The notes: generated from the sequence alone by a model not told the origin. A DNA stretch of 64,000 bases from Candidatus Zixiibacteriota bacterium (GCA_034003725.1 JAVEYB010000001.1:642641-706640), one strand, 5' to 3'. Shown: positions 28,615 to 37,751, counted from the first letter of the stretch. Translations and numbers: made by a program.

Positions 28615-30576
28615 TCACTCCGTCACCGCCTGACCGGGCAGTTCGGACTTGATCTCCCCGCAGCGCAGCATCATGTCTCCGTAGAATGAATTCCAGACGA
28701 TGTTCTCCTCCTGAAGCCAATACGCGCCGGCATTGTCTCGGGCCATAGGACAGAATGTCAGATAGAACGGACTTTCGCCGGCGTGGCCGAAGGTATCGTG
28801 CAATTCTATAACTGCCAGTGACGCGTGGTAGAAGGCGTCACGTGCCGCGGCGATATCGCCGGCTGCCGCGCCGGCCTGTGATGCGTCGGCGAGACGCCGG
28901 GAGAGAATCGTCCACCGTGAGTGCGGCTCTCCGCGGAAAATGTTCGCCTGTATCGCATCGACTGCAGCCCCGAGTGAGTCGAAGGTCACCGTTGCCGACG
29001 ACAAATCGTCGTTAGCGAGCGCCATCTGAACCTCGAAATAGGCATCGTAGAGAGGAGAAAGAGCTTCTAACGCTTCGCCCGACGTGGTGAGGCGCGGCGC
29101 GTCTCCTGCCCGATACGGCTTCGGCCGGCTTGCCGTCCGGGAGGCGTGGCTGCTGTCGTGTATATGATCACGCATCGGCGCACTGTCATTCTCCGGCGGA
29201 GACATCATGCTTCGGCGGGCCTGGATCTGCATCTCGCTGTCGATCTTGAAGGCGCCGTTCGTGACCACCCGATCGCCTTCGTGGAGCCCGGACCGTACGA
29301 TATAGAAATCACCCGCGCGTGGGCCGAGAGTAATCTCACGACCCTCGAAGACAACACCGTCGTCACTCGGCACGCGCACATAGACGATGGCGCGTTTACC
29401 GGTGATGAGGGGCGCTGTCGACGGAATGAGCAGCGGGGCATCGGCGCCGGGCTGATTCACCCCGGGGGCGAATCCTGCAACGGACGTTGCCGCGCCGGCG
29501 GTAATCGATGTTCGTACAATACCGGTGACCAGCATGTCGGGTTTCAGACGGCCCCGGTCATTCGGCACCACGGCGCGTACGTCCACGGTGCGGCTTTTGG
29601 GATCAACGACAGGGTCGATGAAATCGATCTCCGCGTTGAAGGTCTCTCCGGGAAAGGACGGAGATTCAAATGCGACTTGCTGTCCCTTCTTCAACCAGGG
29701 CAAGTCGGATTCATATGCCTCGAAGGTGACCCAGAGAGTTGACAGGTCGGCGATTGTGTAAATCCGCGTCCCGGTGGTGACGTACATTCCCTCCCTGGCT
29801 TCTTTCTGTATCACGACCCCGGCTGCGGGTGCACGGATTATGAGGCGCTCCGGAACACTGCCCGCATCTTCCAGGTCGGAGATTTGTTTGTCTGTGAGAC
29901 CGAACAGGCGCAGTTTCTCTCGTGCCGATGCGAGGGTTGCTTCCGCCGTCGATTTGAGAACCGAACTGCGGGACTGATCGAGCGAGTGCACGGCAGTTCT
30001 GGCCTGGAGCAATTCCTCCTGAGCGGCAATCAGTTCCGGAGAGTACATTTCAACCATGGGCTCGTGTTTCTCCACGGTGGCTCCCGTGAAATCGATCAGC
30101 AATCGGTCGAGCCGTCCGGGTACCCAGGCAGTGATATAGGCAACGCGAGTCTCGTCGTAGGTGAGTTTGCCCGGCATGCGGACGGTCCGTTCGGCTGCCG
30201 AGTGAACGGCCGGGGTTGTCCGGATGTCGGCCAGCTTTACGGCCGTCTCAGACATGCGTATGCGGCCCGGATCAGTGTCGCCGTCGCCGCCCGCGTCAAC
30301 CGGAATGAGATCCATGAAACAGATCGGGCATTTGCCCGGCTTGGGCAACTGGATCTGCGGGTGCATGGAGCAGGTCCACACCGCAGATTCCGGGGATGTC
30401 TGCGTGGTCGAGCCGTTCGCGGACACAGCGCGGCTGGATTCGTCTGAGTGGGATGCAAGGCGGCCGAGGAAAAACGCCGCAGCAGCTACGACCACCACCA
30501 AAAGAAGCATCCGTCGACTGCCCGGCACGAACGCGTGCCAAAAAGGTCGTTTCTCGGTATTGTTATCCACGGCCAA
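28615..30576 (-). CDS. cusB: CusB-type periplasmic adaptor with heavy-metal-binding domain and DUF3347-like tail
   Basis: A 653-residue membrane fusion protein for the copper pump. One N-terminal helix (about 22-40) anchors it. Residues 66-95 form a heavy-metal-binding domain, CSMHPQI then CPICFMDLIP (C69, M71, H72, C83, C86), as found at the front of many CusB proteins. The HlyD-like core follows (KLTYDETRVAYITAWVPGRL to about 460). The C-terminal 150 residues resemble DUF3347 (YDAYFEVQMALANDD) and end with a Cys/Met patch, TFCPMARDNAGAYW, probably a further copper site. It lies between the YHS-domain gene and cusA in the operon. Confidence 0.93.
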   Translation of the reverse strand: MAVDNNTEKRPFWHAFVPGSRRMLLLVVVVAAAAFFLGRLASHSDESSRAVSANGSTTQTSPESAVWTCSMHPQIQLPKPGKCPICFMDLIPVDAGGDGDTDPGRIRMSETAVKLADIRTTPAVHSAAERTVRMPGKLTYDETRVAYITAWVPGRLDRLLIDFTGATVEKHEPMVEMYSPELIAAQEELLQARTAVHSLDQSRSSVLKSTAEATLASAREKLRLFGLTDKQISDLEDAGSVPERLIIRAPAAGVVIQKEAREGMYVTTGTRIYTIADLSTLWVTFEAYESDLPWLKKGQQVAFESPSFPGETFNAEIDFIDPVVDPKSRTVDVRAVVPNDRGRLKPDMLVTGIVRTSITAGAATSVAGFAPGVNQPGADAPLLIPSTAPLITGKRAIVYVRVPSDDGVVFEGREITLGPRAGDFYIVRSGLHEGDRVVTNGAFKIDSEMQIQARRSMMSPPENDSAPMRDHIHDSSHASRTASRPKPYRAGDAPRLTTSGEALEALSPLYDAYFEVQMALANDDLSSATVTFDSLGAAVDAIQANIFRGEPHSRWTILSRRLADASQAGAAAGDIAAARDAFYHASLAVIELHDTFGHAGESPFYLTFCPMARDNAGAYWLQEENIVWNSFYGDMMLRCGEIKSELPGQAVTE

Positions 30577-30606
30577 TTCCCTTCATGCGCAATGCGTCAG
30601 GGCCGA

Positions 30607-31095
30607 TCAATGCCCATGACCGGCGCGATCGTCCGAAGGTTCTTTCTTCGAATCGACGGCGGCATCGGCCTTGCTCTCGTTCATCTTTTTGAGGCGAGGT
30701 GTGGGATCGCTCAAGAAATCGTCGCGACACGTGTCGCTGCAGAAGAACAGTCGGCGGCCTTCAAAATACGTGGTGATGGATTTGTCCTCCAGCGCGGTGC
30801 CGGATACCGGGCATGTCGTCTGAATGTTCTCATATACGATTCCGGATTCGGCGGCCTTCCTGAAGTAGCTGTCAGGATCGGCTTTCAGCTTCTCCGAACA
30901 CATGGGGCAGCAATGGTACACGCGCTGACCCTGAATATCGGTGTACGCGGTACTGTCGATTTTGCCTCCCATAACGGGGCAGTGTGTCTGGTTTCTCAGT
31001 TGCAGTGAGTCGGTCCTCGATTCATCGGCCGATCCAATGGAAGCCAGACTGAGTACCCAGATCGATGCACAGACGATGCATTTGACTGATTTCAT
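30607..31095 (-). CDS. exported double YHS/TRASH-type metal-binding protein
   Basis: A 162-residue secreted protein with a signal peptide to about A23. Two cysteine modules repeat the pattern CPVMG...YHCCPMC (39-66) and CPVSG...FFCSDTC (95-123), which are YHS/TRASH-like metal-binding folds, and the tail ends DRAGHGH. Placed between the outer-membrane channel and the adaptor of the cus operon, it plausibly acts as a periplasmic copper chaperone or buffer in the place CusF holds in enterobacteria. That role is inference. Confidence 0.85.
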   Translation of the reverse strand: MKSVKCIVCASIWVLSLASIGSADESRTDSLQLRNQTHCPVMGGKIDSTAYTDIQGQRVYHCCPMCSEKLKADPDSYFRKAAESGIVYENIQTTCPVSGTALEDKSITTYFEGRRLFFCSDTCRDDFLSDPTPRLKKMNESKADAAVDSKKEPSDDRAGHGH

Positions 31096-31115
31096 CGGTG
31101 ACTCCTTTTTATCGA

Positions 31116-32552
31116 CTAATCCTGTTCGTAGACTTTCAAATCCGTGCCGGCCATCATTTCCAACTGCGCTCTGCGCGCGGCGAGATTTGCCTGTTCACGG
31201 GCAAGCGTAAGCTGAAACGCAAGCAGTTGTCGCTGGGTATCGAGCAGGTTGAGAAAATCCGTTTCACCTGCCTGATAGGCGGTGTACAGCGAATTGAGGG
31301 ATTGCTCGGCCTTGGGCACGAGCCCGTCGCGGTAAAGGCGTACCTTTCGCAGGGCGTCAGAGTAGTCAAACAGGGTCTGACGGGCCGTTGCGACGAGGCT
31401 GTTTTGCAGATCGTGCCGGTTGTACTCGGCGGCCCGGTGACGCGCTGCAGCTTCGTCCCGTGCCGCGGCGTTTTTGCCGAACCAGATGGGAAGCGATATG
31501 CCGGCAGTGACCATCCACGAATCGCCGCTGGATTGCCCGGTGTGAATGTTGACGGCCTCGTCAACTTCGATGTATTCCACGCCGAACAGGAAATCCGGAT
31601 AGGAACTGCGCCGGGCCACCCGCTCTCCCGCCTTCTCTTTCTCTACCATAAACCGCAGCGCGCGGATGTCCGGATTGTTACGTATGATCGCATCGATCAC
31701 CGAGTCGGCAACAAGCGGCGCTTCCATCACTGGTAACGCGGCCGGTACCGGCAGATCGATTTCGTCGGGAAGGTCAAGGAGGGCTCGAAGGCGCGCGGCA
31801 GCGGGAAGCATGGCTTCTTCGAGCGTCTGTACACGATCTTCGAGCTTGCCGAGTTCGACCTGCGCCATGATCAGATCCGGGTGCTGTTTCAATCCGACCC
31901 GGTATTTTGCCCGCGCGACCGATTCCCAAAACGTCATCAGGTCGAAGTTGTCCCGAGTGATCTGCAGGTTGCGGCCGAGGTAGTAGTATTCGATATATGC
32001 CGATTTGACGTCGTAGAGCAGGCGCTGGAGTGAGATGTCGAACTGCTCGAAGGACGCGTGCGCGGCAGCGGACGCCACCGCCTTCTTCGCCTCGAGCGTA
32101 CCAAACCAGGGGATTGACTGTTGAAGACCGAACCGCTGCTCCATGGGACGGCTCGTGGGCTCAAAATCCATAAACATGTGCCCGTACATAAACATTGGAT
32201 CCGGCACCGCCCCCGCGTAACCGGTCCGCCGTTGGTCGGCTACCCACCGGTGGTAGGCCCCACGCAGTCCGGGATTACGCCGGACGGCGACCGCGACGTA
32301 GTCCTCGACAGAAAAAAGCGAATCAAAGGTCGGAAGATTGCCCGGTGGGACCTTCATGAGTGCCGTCACTGAGTCGGCGGATTGGGGCGAATCGCCGGAC
32401 GAAGCGTAAGCCGCGACCGAGACCGAAAGCAGTAGAAGGGCAGCTCCCACACTATTAAGGAGTAGTCGGTGCCGGTGGCTGCATATCAGTGTGCGGCGAG
32501 ACCCGGATGCCCGGGGTACTTCCTTCTGTTGCTCTTTTCCAGTAGCCATCAT
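31116..32552 (-). CDS. TolC/CusC-family outer-membrane channel of the copper pump
   Basis: Outer-membrane efflux protein, about 478 residues, with a signal peptide ending near AAYASSG. Two internally repeated halves with long helices are typical of the OEP family (YLGRNLQITRDNFDLM, QAGETDFLNLLDTQRQLL). It heads the operon channel-YHS protein-adaptor-pump, giving a complete tripartite exporter. The start is uncertain: a TTG at 32564, ATG at 32552 or 32549; none has a strong ribosome site. This matters because the predicted sigma-54 start site falls almost on the ATG. Confidence 0.9.
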   Translation of the reverse strand: MMATGKEQQKEVPRASGSRRTLICSHRHRLLLNSVGAALLLLSVSVAAYASSGDSPQSADSVTALMKVPPGNLPTFDSLFSVEDYVAVAVRRNPGLRGAYHRWVADQRRTGYAGAVPDPMFMYGHMFMDFEPTSRPMEQRFGLQQSIPWFGTLEAKKAVASAAAHASFEQFDISLQRLLYDVKSAYIEYYYLGRNLQITRDNFDLMTFWESVARAKYRVGLKQHPDLIMAQVELGKLEDRVQTLEEAMLPAAARLRALLDLPDEIDLPVPAALPVMEAPLVADSVIDAIIRNNPDIRALRFMVEKEKAGERVARRSSYPDFLFGVEYIEVDEAVNIHTGQSSGDSWMVTAGISLPIWFGKNAAARDEAAARHRAAEYNRHDLQNSLVATARQTLFDYSDALRKVRLYRDGLVPKAEQSLNSLYTAYQAGETDFLNLLDTQRQLLAFQLTLAREQANLAARRAQLEMMAGTDLKVYEQD

Positions 32553-32563
32553 TGTAATGCTCA

Positions 32564-32580
32564 ATCAAGTGGGGTGCCAA
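32564..32580 (-). promoter_or_regulatory. sigma-54-like promoter for the cus operon
   Basis: On the minus strand TTGGCACCCCACTTGAT matches the -24 element fully (TGGCAC) and the -12 element except for its last base (TTGA for TTGC), with the correct ten-base spacing between GG and the -12 G. The divergent gene encodes a sigma-54 activator, and two palindromes lie about 95 and 130 bases upstream. The expected start site near 32554 leaves almost no leader before the ATG at 32552, which is the main reason for caution. Confidence 0.55.
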
Positions 32581-32645
32581 TCCATGTGGCATATTGTGGC
32601 ATAACGACTTACATATTTTTATTGAAATTGGATTGAGAAAAATGA

Positions 32646-32688
32646 AGAATATTCTCCAATATCGTATAATAATAGTGGAGAATATTCT
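32646..32688. promoter_or_regulatory. twin palindromic operator AGAATATTCT, between cus and its two-component genes
   Basis: Two copies of the perfect palindrome AGAATATTCT lie at 32646-32655 and 32679-32688, centre to centre 33 bases, or about three helical turns. Flanking CC and GG extend them to an inverted pair. A plus-strand TATAAT (32665-32670) sits between them, so one factor could both activate cus and control the kinase-regulator promoter. The layout is that of enhancer sites for an NtrC-type protein; the likely binder is the regulator at 33892-35247. Confidence 0.7.
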
Positions 32689-32833
32689 AAGTTAATGCCT
32701 TGTGGATCGCCGCACCAGACCCTGGGTCAGGTCCTGTCACAACAGGGTACGATGAAGGTCTTAGTACAGTCCACGGGCAAAGAACACGATATCATGTCAG
32801 CTACCGGTCCTCAGTTCGGTGAGAGTTTGAACC

Positions 32834-33895
32834 ATGTGGAAGCCTGAAAAGAACATCACGAAGCTGTACGTTCTTGCGGGGGTGATCGCGGTGACGGTCG
32901 GAATCCATTACGGATGGTTGATTGAGCCGTTTTTTGGCCACGTTCATTGGATACACGCGGCCCATGGCCGTTTTTGTTACATCCCGATCGTAATCGGGGC
33001 AACGTGGTTCGGGTTGCAGGGAGGCTTGCTCACGGCGCTGGTTATCTCACTGGCGGTACTTCCGTATATCACGGGATCCGATCTGCCGGCCGATGCTTAT
33101 GCCGACGAATTGATCGAGATCATCTTTTATTTTGCGATAGCGCTCCTGGTGGGCGGTCTCATGCAACGCGAATTCCGGTCGCGCGCGAGGGCGGAAGAAA
33201 TGCGCCTGCAGTTGGAGCGGTCTCAGAAAATGTCACTGGTCGGACGGATCGCGGCCGGGATGGCTCATGAGATCAAAAACCCGCTCGCATCGATCAAAGG
33301 GGCGGTTGAGATCCTCTGCGATCCGGCGACGGCGCCGGCCGACCGCGACGAGTTCCAATCCATCGTCTCCAAAGAAGTGAAACGCATCAACACGAGTGTC
33401 AGTGACTTTCTGGAGTTCGCGCGGCCGAGTGAGACACGCATGGCACATATCAACCTGGCCGACGCGGTTCGCTCGAGTCTGAAACAGGTTCAGGCGCAGG
33501 CGCGCAAGCGGACGGTCGCGATCGACAGCACGCTTGAAGATCCGGTGACAGTGAATGCCGACGCTGAGAAGATTCACCAGGTTATGCTCAATCTCCTGCT
33601 CAACGCGGTCGACGCGTCGCCGGATTCGTCAACGGTGACCGTGAGTTTAAAGACAGACGGGGATCGTGCTCGCGTCCTCGTGGAGGACAGGGGCGACGGT
33701 ATCAGAGCGGAGGACGCAGCTCGGGTGTTTGAACCCTTTTTCACGACCAAATCGTCGGGAACCGGTCTCGGGTTGGCGATCGCACAAAACATAATGGACA
33801 CACACGGCGGAACGCTCTCCCTGCGCAACCGTTCCGGGGGCGGCGCCGTGGCCGAGATGACGCTTCCGCGTGTGCGGGTGGATGGTGGCGCATGA
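32834..33895 (+). CDS. membrane histidine kinase of the cus-linked two-component system
   Basis: A 353-residue kinase. The N-terminal 115 residues form about four helices with short loops. The first loop and helix edge are rich in His and Cys (FFGHVHWIHAAHGRFCYIP, residues 34-51), a possible membrane-embedded metal-sensing site. No large periplasmic domain or HAMP is present. The dimerisation helix holds His145 in GMAHEIKNPLASIKGA, and the ATPase domain has NLLLNAVDAS, EDRGDGI and GTGLGLAIAQN. The gene overlaps the regulator by ATGA. Divergence from the copper-efflux operon suggests it senses Cu or Ag; that is inference. Confidence 0.9.
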   Translation: MWKPEKNITKLYVLAGVIAVTVGIHYGWLIEPFFGHVHWIHAAHGRFCYIPIVIGATWFGLQGGLLTALVISLAVLPYITGSDLPADAYADELIEIIFYFAIALLVGGLMQREFRSRARAEEMRLQLERSQKMSLVGRIAAGMAHEIKNPLASIKGAVEILCDPATAPADRDEFQSIVSKEVKRINTSVSDFLEFARPSETRMAHINLADAVRSSLKQVQAQARKRTVAIDSTLEDPVTVNADAEKIHQVMLNLLLNAVDASPDSSTVTVSLKTDGDRARVLVEDRGDGIRAEDAARVFEPFFTTKSSGTGLGLAIAQNIMDTHGGTLSLRNRSGGGAVAEMTLPRVRVDGGA

Positions 33896-35247
33896 AGATA
33901 CTACTGGTCGATGACGACTCATCGGTACGCCGCGTTCTGCAGTTCAAGCTGCAGAAACAGGGATACGAAGTCGAAACAGCGCCCGACGGGACTGCCGCCC
34001 TGCACGTACTCTCGCAGCGGATGTTCGACCTGCTCCTTTCCGACATACGTATGCCCAAGATGGACGGGATCGAGTTGCTGAGCCGGGCAAAGAACGTACA
34101 GCCGGAAATCAAGGTCATATTGCTAACGGCACACGCAACGGTCAGTCAGGCAGTTCAGGCGGTGAAGCTGGGCGCATTCGACTATATCACAAAGCCGTTC
34201 GACGACGACGAGCTGTTTGTCGCCATTGACAAGGCGCTGCAATTTGAGCGGCTCGAGTCGGAGAACCGCCGGTTGCGCGGTGAGTTGCTAAAGGCCGAAT
34301 CGGAAAAGCAGTTGTTGGGAGAGTCACCTGCTTTCCGCGAGTTGAAGTCGATGATCGGCAAAATCGCCGATAGTGACGCGACGGTGCTTATCACGGGTGA
34401 ATCGGGTACCGGCAAAGAGATTGTCGCACGTACGATTCACCGGGAGAGCGATCGGGCGGACAGAAGCTTCGTCGCGGTGAACTGCGCCGCGATTCCGCGC
34501 GATCTTATCGAGTCGGAGTTGTTCGGTCATCTCAGGGGCTCGTTTACCGGCGCCGTGAAAGACAAACGGGGTAAGTTCGAACTGGCGGACGGCGGTACGC
34601 TGCTGCTCGACGAGATCAGCGAGCTGGCCGTCGAGTTGCAGGCGAAACTGCTCCGGGTGTTGCAGGAGCGCGTGATCGAGCCGATCGGCTCAGAGACGCG
34701 GACCCCGGTCGACGTACGCGTTCTCGCTGCGTCGAATGTCGACCTGCGTGAGCGTGTTCGGTCGGGCCGGTTTCGCGATGATTTGTATTATCGGCTGAAT
34801 GTAGTCCCTTTCCATGTGCCCAGCCTTCGGGAACGCCGCGAGGACATACCGCTGCTCGCGCGAGAATTCGCCCGCAGGCACGACACCGAGTCGGAGCTCA
34901 CGCTCGATCCCGCGCTGCTGGACGCGCTGGCTGCTCATAGCTGGCCGGGAAACGTACGGGAGCTCGAGAACCTCATCGCGCGGATGGTCATTCTCCGACA
35001 TGGCGACATACTGACACTGAAGGACCTTCCTGATGATTTCGGCGCCTTCGATCCTCGTCGGGACATCGAAACAAGCTCCGTCGATTCTGCCGTCACCCTT
35101 GAAGATGCGGAGCGCAGACTGATCGTAGAGGCCCTGTTGAAAACCGGTTGGAATAAGTCCCGGGCTGCAAAACGTCTTGGAATTCCCAGGCACGTTCTCG
35201 TGTATCGACTGAAGAAGTTCGGGATCGATGAACCAAAGTCAGTTTGA
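33892..35247 (+). CDS. sigma-54-dependent response regulator (NtrC family)
   Basis: A 451-residue activator. The receiver domain (1-120) has phospho-acceptor Asp51 in LLLSDIRMPKMDG. The AAA+ domain has Walker A GESGTGKE (169-176), Walker B LLLDE (237-241) and the sigma-54 contact loop as GSFTGA (216-221) rather than GAFTGA. The C-terminal Fis-type helix-turn-helix reads AAKRLGIPRHVLVYRLKKFGI. It is translationally coupled to the kinase. Most likely it activates the divergent cus operon through the twin palindromes at 32646-32688. Confidence 0.94.
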   Translation: MKILLVDDDSSVRRVLQFKLQKQGYEVETAPDGTAALHVLSQRMFDLLLSDIRMPKMDGIELLSRAKNVQPEIKVILLTAHATVSQAVQAVKLGAFDYITKPFDDDELFVAIDKALQFERLESENRRLRGELLKAESEKQLLGESPAFRELKSMIGKIADSDATVLITGESGTGKEIVARTIHRESDRADRSFVAVNCAAIPRDLIESELFGHLRGSFTGAVKDKRGKFELADGGTLLLDEISELAVELQAKLLRVLQERVIEPIGSETRTPVDVRVLAASNVDLRERVRSGRFRDDLYYRLNVVPFHVPSLRERREDIPLLAREFARRHDTESELTLDPALLDALAAHSWPGNVRELENLIARMVILRHGDILTLKDLPDDFGAFDPRRDIETSSVDSAVTLEDAERRLIVEALLKTGWNKSRAAKRLGIPRHVLVYRLKKFGIDEPKSV

Positions 35248-35312
35248 CCGTCAAGGAGAGACCCAATGCACGTGTCTGCATCGGGCCTCTCATGTAGTCA
35301 CATTCACACGGT

Positions 35313-37505
35313 CTACCGGCGAGTGCGTTCCAGTACCAGTTTCTTCAGCTCAGCGATTTCCTCACGAAGCTCGTCGTTTTCCTTTTTGAGCTGCTTGATG
35401 GCGGCAAGGGCGATTCCTGACGGATCAATGGTGGAGATTGACTTGCCGTCGGAGCCGACTCCGAAGGTTTCCTGGAAGTCCTGAGCGGTCGGGCCAATAT
35501 GTTCCGTGACGGGATCACCGCGGTAGTTCCACCGGGTGATTTCAAGCTCGTCGATTTTCTCCAGCAGTTCGCGTCCATCGATGGGCCGGAAATTCTCCTT
35601 GGCAGCGGCATCCGATGCGTTAACCCAGTTGGTTCCGTCGCAGAAAGCGCCACCGGCAACTTCGATGGGCTGGCTTGGCTCGACGCCTACTCCAACGCCG
35701 GTATGGAAGTAGCCGTTGCCGTCGGAGTCCATCCCGGCCATCTTCATACCACTTGCGTGATTGATGTTCAGGCTCCCTTTAATCACACCACCTTTACGGG
35801 CGCGCAGGGTAATCGATGCACTATCAGTGGCCAGCAGGAGAACTGCCGTGGTGTCGTCCGTCGATCCGATAACACGGTTGGACTCGGCGCCGGTGCCCTT
35901 GGTTTTGATGGCATGGGCGGTGGTGGTTGGCGTGACTTTCAGGTACGCCTCGCTTTCCGGAACGCCGTCGCCGTCAGAATCGTGGTCGGTGGCAACAATG
36001 CCCCCGGCGCTGTCGATGGCGATCATGCTTCGAAGGACCTCATTCCCCTCACGATCGAGGTAGACAATTGAGCCGGACTTGCGTTCCACGGTCGACATCA
36101 TCACGGTCTCCGGAATCCCGTCTTCGTCGCTGTCACTGGACTGCGCGATTGTCGACCGTCTCGTTGTGTCGTCGGCAGTCACATTCATGTCGAGTCTCAT
36201 CGGAAAAGCATCCATCAGGTTAAACCGTTTTTTCGACGTCTTCATTGAGAATGCCGCATTGCTAAAACCGCTGCTGTGCGACACGCCGCTTTCCGTAATC
36301 CCGTCACCGTCATCGTCGTATTCGGTGAAGAGGGTAGCATCGGTATCGTCGCAGTCACCGCCTGCGGACATCCGCTTCGCCCCGGTGCCTTTGGTGTTGA
36401 TTGCGAGGCGAGCATCGGTTGCCGTCGTACTCGACGACACCGTCAGATCGAGGGCACCATCATCGTCCAGATCGACACCATGGACTTCGACTGTTCCGTC
36501 GAGGCCCGTGTTCGTAGAAGATGCAGCGAGGCGGACCGGCTCCGCGCCTGTTGCCTTCGTTTTGATCGCGACACCACAGCGGTCGGGAGCAATCAGTTTG
36601 CTGATCTCAGCGTCGGACACTCCGTCGTCATCACTGTCCATATCGAGCCACCGACGAGTGGAATCGGCGGTTACCAATGTGCCGGCGAACGTTTCGGGGT
36701 TGCCGTCATCGTCGGAATCGTACGACAGGATGCTCTGAACACGTCCCGCAACGGTAGCCCCTTCCTTCGCTTTGAATGTGACTCTCCCGACTCCCTTCCC
36801 CCTCAAGCCGGTCGTTGCCGGGTCATCATAGCCTTGCACGGCGACTCCGGAAGAGTCATACGTGACAAATGAGTTGACCAGCAAATCCGGGAGTCCATCC
36901 TCGTTGACATCGGCATCGGTCCGTATCTCGGCGGTTTCGCCGCCGGCGGACTCGGTGGTAATGCCGGTGCGTTTTGCGCCGGTTCCCTTGGTGTTGATAG
37001 CCAGTCTTGCGCTCGTTGGATCACTGACCAGGGCGAGATCAGGAATACCGTCACCGTCAAGATCGCCGATTGCGACCTGGTCCGGAAGCGTATGGATATC
37101 ACCGGACAGTCGTTTCGCAACGACCGAGTACAGGCCGGCAGTGAGACGTCTGCGGGGCAAAAGGTCCTCGCCATCGACAGTAACCTGGAGGAACAGGTCG
37201 GACTGTGGAACACCGCTGGCAGGCGGTGATGCGAGTATGTCGGCGGACACGGGTGAGACTGAGCCCAGCACCACGGAAAAGAGGCCGTCGAGGACCTCGA
37301 TGGAAGGATGCGACTCACTCCACAGGAGGCTCCCACTGGTGGAGTCATCATAGATGCCAAAAGTCATGGGACGGCTACCGCTGATGGGGGCGCCGGAAGC
37401 GTCGAGCAGACATCCCTGGTGCGTGAATGTCGACGGGGCGGACCAAGCTGATACAGCACAGATGAGGGCACACATCAGAGCACAGACGCATACGACAGCG
37501 CGCAT
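35313..37505 (-). CDS. exported repeat protein with C-terminal S74 (endosialidase-type) chaperone
   Basis: A 730-residue secreted protein. The signal peptide ends near AVSAWSA, then TFTHQGCLLDASGAPISG, a common surface-protein opening. The middle (about 145-560) alternates acidic calcium-binding motifs (DLDGDGIPDL, DSDDDGNPE, DSDGDGVPE) with a recurring motif, AIxTKxTGA, seen five times (INTKGTGA three times, IKTKATGA, IKTKGTGA). The last 130 residues form an S74 intramolecular chaperone (ASDAAAKENFRPIDG, TAQDFQETFGVG) followed by a coiled coil. S74 domains assemble trimers and normally cut themselves off. Likely a trimeric surface fibre; function unknown. Confidence 0.78.
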   Translation of the reverse strand: MRAVVCVCALMCALICAVSAWSAPSTFTHQGCLLDASGAPISGSRPMTFGIYDDSTSGSLLWSESHPSIEVLDGLFSVVLGSVSPVSADILASPPASGVPQSDLFLQVTVDGEDLLPRRRLTAGLYSVVAKRLSGDIHTLPDQVAIGDLDGDGIPDLALVSDPTSARLAINTKGTGAKRTGITTESAGGETAEIRTDADVNEDGLPDLLVNSFVTYDSSGVAVQGYDDPATTGLRGKGVGRVTFKAKEGATVAGRVQSILSYDSDDDGNPETFAGTLVTADSTRRWLDMDSDDDGVSDAEISKLIAPDRCGVAIKTKATGAEPVRLAASSTNTGLDGTVEVHGVDLDDDGALDLTVSSSTTATDARLAINTKGTGAKRMSAGGDCDDTDATLFTEYDDDGDGITESGVSHSSGFSNAAFSMKTSKKRFNLMDAFPMRLDMNVTADDTTRRSTIAQSSDSDEDGIPETVMMSTVERKSGSIVYLDREGNEVLRSMIAIDSAGGIVATDHDSDGDGVPESEAYLKVTPTTTAHAIKTKGTGAESNRVIGSTDDTTAVLLLATDSASITLRARKGGVIKGSLNINHASGMKMAGMDSDGNGYFHTGVGVGVEPSQPIEVAGGAFCDGTNWVNASDAAAKENFRPIDGRELLEKIDELEITRWNYRGDPVTEHIGPTAQDFQETFGVGSDGKSISTIDPSGIALAAIKQLKKENDELREEIAELKKLVLERTRR

Positions 37506-37595
37506 ACAGAACTCCTTGTGAAGGACGTAGGGTTGAAGGAAAATCAGTGCAAGCGAAACCGGCTATGGAGCGCGACCGCTTTGAGCAGGTGGTTT

Positions 37596-37625
37596 AATAT
37601 ATACAATACGGCCCAATTTAGTCAA
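37596..37625 (-). promoter_or_regulatory. sigma-70-type promoter for the S74 protein
   Basis: On the minus strand, TTGACT (37625-37620) is followed by TATATT after 18 bases or TATATA after 16. Transcription would start about 85 bases before the ATG at 37505. Confidence 0.5.
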
Positions 37626-37689
37626 TGTTATTATTTATCCAACCGATATGGAAACGGTCGGGCCGGCAGAGCCGGGCCCCGATGGCTCT

Positions 37690-37751
37690 TTGTTCCGAAC
37701 GGAACAATCCACATTCTTGAATTTGCCCTTCGCTATCTACTCTATTATATT
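37690..37751 (+). promoter_or_regulatory. palindromic operator and promoter for the sodium:solute symporter
   Basis: TTGTTCCG-AA-CGGAACAA (37690-37707) is an inverted repeat with eight-base arms. Fifteen bases further on, TTGCCC (37723-37728) and TATATT (37746-37751) form a 17-spaced promoter, 50 bases ahead of the symporter ATG. The operator position upstream of -35 fits an activator, or a repressor with a second site. The binding protein is not known. Confidence 0.5.

Noticed and set aside
32585-32604. A plus-strand sigma-54 promoter (TGGCATATTGTGGCAT) for the kinase gene
   Set aside because: The spacing between GG and the GC element is off by one, and the second element lacks TTGC.
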